Shown: positions 4,563 to 5,370 of the stretch, one piece after another
How the letters are laid out: each line of letters opens with the position of its first letter
Numbering within the stretch: the first letter of the stretch is position 1
Source of the DNA: Gammaproteobacteria bacterium
GTDB taxonomy: Bacteria; Pseudomonadota; Gammaproteobacteria; Steroidobacterales; GCA-2729495
Assembly (NCBI GenBank): GCA_030429685.1
Contig: JAUIEY010000143.1
Span: 1-5,370, forward strand
Direction of reading: 5' to 3'
Length of the DNA: 5,370 nt
Made by a program: the position numbers and the translations under genes
Notes under the pieces: model-generated
What the model saw: the letters and a program-made list of their open reading frames with translations, nothing else
Database searches by the model: none
Told to the model about the DNA's origin: nothing

Positions 4563-5370
4563 ATGCAGGATTTTAATATCAACCATTTACTTGTCTGGCA
4601 TCGGCTGCGTGAACTGACCGGTGTCGGTATGTCTGACCGCAGTCGCACGCAACTGCAGGCCGAGACTTTTTTTGTTTCCACCTGCATGCGCGAGTTCGCT
4701 GTCACAACACGGCAAGTTAATTTGCCGCACCAAGTTGCTGAAAGCGGTTTGCAAAGTTTGCACGGCGCCGCCGCCTATGCATTCTTGCTGCGCACGGTGA
4801 CCGGTTTGAACAGCTCCATTCCGGGTGAAACCAACATCCAGGGACAGCTGCGCAAAGCATGGGACAGCTGGCGCGAGGCGGCAGCCGCACAGCGGGTAGC
4901 CATGCTGACGCCGCTGCTGCAGCGCCTGTTTGCCGACGGCAGCAATGTACGCCGCAAATATTTGCAGGGCATCGGCGGACACTCCTACGGTTCACTGACC
5001 CGCAAACTGCTGAACCCGGACGGCGATGCCAGAGTACTGCTGGTCGGCGCAGGCGAGCTGGCACGTTCCGTCGCGCCGTTCTTTCGCAACCGGCAAACGG
5101 CTGTGTGGAACCGACATGCGCCTGCAGCGGGCGCTATTGACACTGCCCTGATGTTCGCCCCGCAGGAGATTGCAGCAGCTGCTGCATGGGCCACGCATGT
5201 GGTCATAACCACGCCGCCGGATAGCATAAACGATGCGCTTTGGGCGGATGTTCTGCGCAGCGCAGCGCAGCTGCAGAAAGTTGTGCACCTGGGTCTGCGG
5301 CGTGCGTGCCGTGGCAGCTGGCAGGGCTTTGCGGCCTGCCATGACCTTGATGATGTGATTGAATTTCGCC
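4563..5370 (+). CDS. Glutamyl-tRNA reductase-like protein (divergent HemA paralogue), 3' end outside window
   Basis: Open for 269 codons to the window edge. True HemA reduces glutamyl-tRNA with NADPH to glutamate-1-semialdehyde, the first step of tetrapyrrole synthesis. Family marks are NINH at 5-8 with LRE at 15-17 in gapless register with HemA; VSTCMREF at 38-45 with the thioester cysteine Cys41; LRTVTGLNSSIPGE at 76-89 and IQGQLRKA at 92-99; LLVGAGELARSV at 159-170 (NADP-binding fold); WNRHA at 182-186; and DLDDVI at 261-266. Departures are LLVWHR in place of KTAPVS after INH, a shortened N-terminal domain, Phe74 where HemA has its conserved histidine (His99 in E. coli), and HLGLRRACRG near 242-251 where the DIAVPRD segment is expected. 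The C-terminal dimerisation domain would lie beyond the edge. Twelve bases behind cysG, so probably co-transcribed. Family assignment is firm; normal HemA activity is doubtful. It could be a sirohaem-linked enzyme or accessory protein. Confidence 0.78.
   Translation, partial: MQDFNINHLLVWHRLRELTGVGMSDRSRTQLQAETFFVSTCMREFAVTTRQVNLPHQVAESGLQSLHGAAAYAFLLRTVTGLNSSIPGETNIQGQLRKAWDSWREAAAAQRVAMLTPLLQRLFADGSNVRRKYLQGIGGHSYGSLTRKLLNPDGDARVLLVGAGELARSVAPFFRNRQTAVWNRHAPAAGAIDTALMFAPQEIAAAAAWATHVVITTPPDSINDALWADVLRSAAQLQKVVHLGLRRACRGSWQGFAACHDLDDVIEFR

Noticed and set aside
5171..5186. Perfect 16-bp palindrome TGCAGCAGCTGCTGCA
   Set aside because: It falls in a run of alanine codons (GCA/GCT) inside the HemA-like gene, so codon repetition explains it.
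4563..5370. Naming the last gene hemA outright
   Set aside because: The histidine position is Phe, the INHKTAP motif is largely lost, and the context is cysG rather than the usual hemA neighbours.

Overview
This window (about 58% GC by eye, dense coding) looks like part of a gammaproteobacterial chromosome. The main pointers are an enterobacterial-type CysH (a PAPS reductase without iron-sulfur cysteines), a full-length CysB and a fused CysG siroheme synthase, all of which align almost without gaps to their E. coli counterparts as I remember them. There are no mobile elements, RNA genes or CRISPR arrays. The genus cannot be fixed from the sequence.

Layout, left to right: cyoE (haem O synthase) on the minus strand, 7-873. 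A 265-bp divergent intergenic region, 874-1138, has a TATAAT box pointing each way. cysH is on the plus strand, 1139-1951, and meets cysB (minus, 1954-2967) tail to tail, with both stop codons inside one palindrome. A 209-bp divergent control region, 2968-3176, has a TTGACA-type cysB promoter, a candidate cysG promoter overlapping it, a GC-rich hairpin and an AT-rich palindrome. cysG is on the plus strand, 3177-4550. Twelve bases later a second gene starts at 4563 and runs off the right edge. It encodes a divergent member of the glutamyl-tRNA reductase (HemA) family.

How the genes fit together: CysH makes sulfite from PAPS. CysG makes the sirohaem that sulfite reductase needs to reduce sulfite. 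CysB is the LysR-type activator that responds to sulfur supply and very likely controls both flanking genes. The sulfite reductase itself is not in the window. CyoE belongs to haem modification for terminal oxidases and looks like an unrelated neighbour, although haem and sirohaem share the same precursor.

The most interesting item is the HemA-family gene behind cysG. It keeps the catalytic cysteine region, the GLxS...GE segment and the NADP-binding GAGE loop. It has lost the histidine position normally needed by the enzyme (Phe74 instead) and most of the INHKTAP substrate motif. Because it is translationally spaced right behind cysG, it may be a sirohaem-linked paralogue with a changed function rather than the housekeeping HemA.
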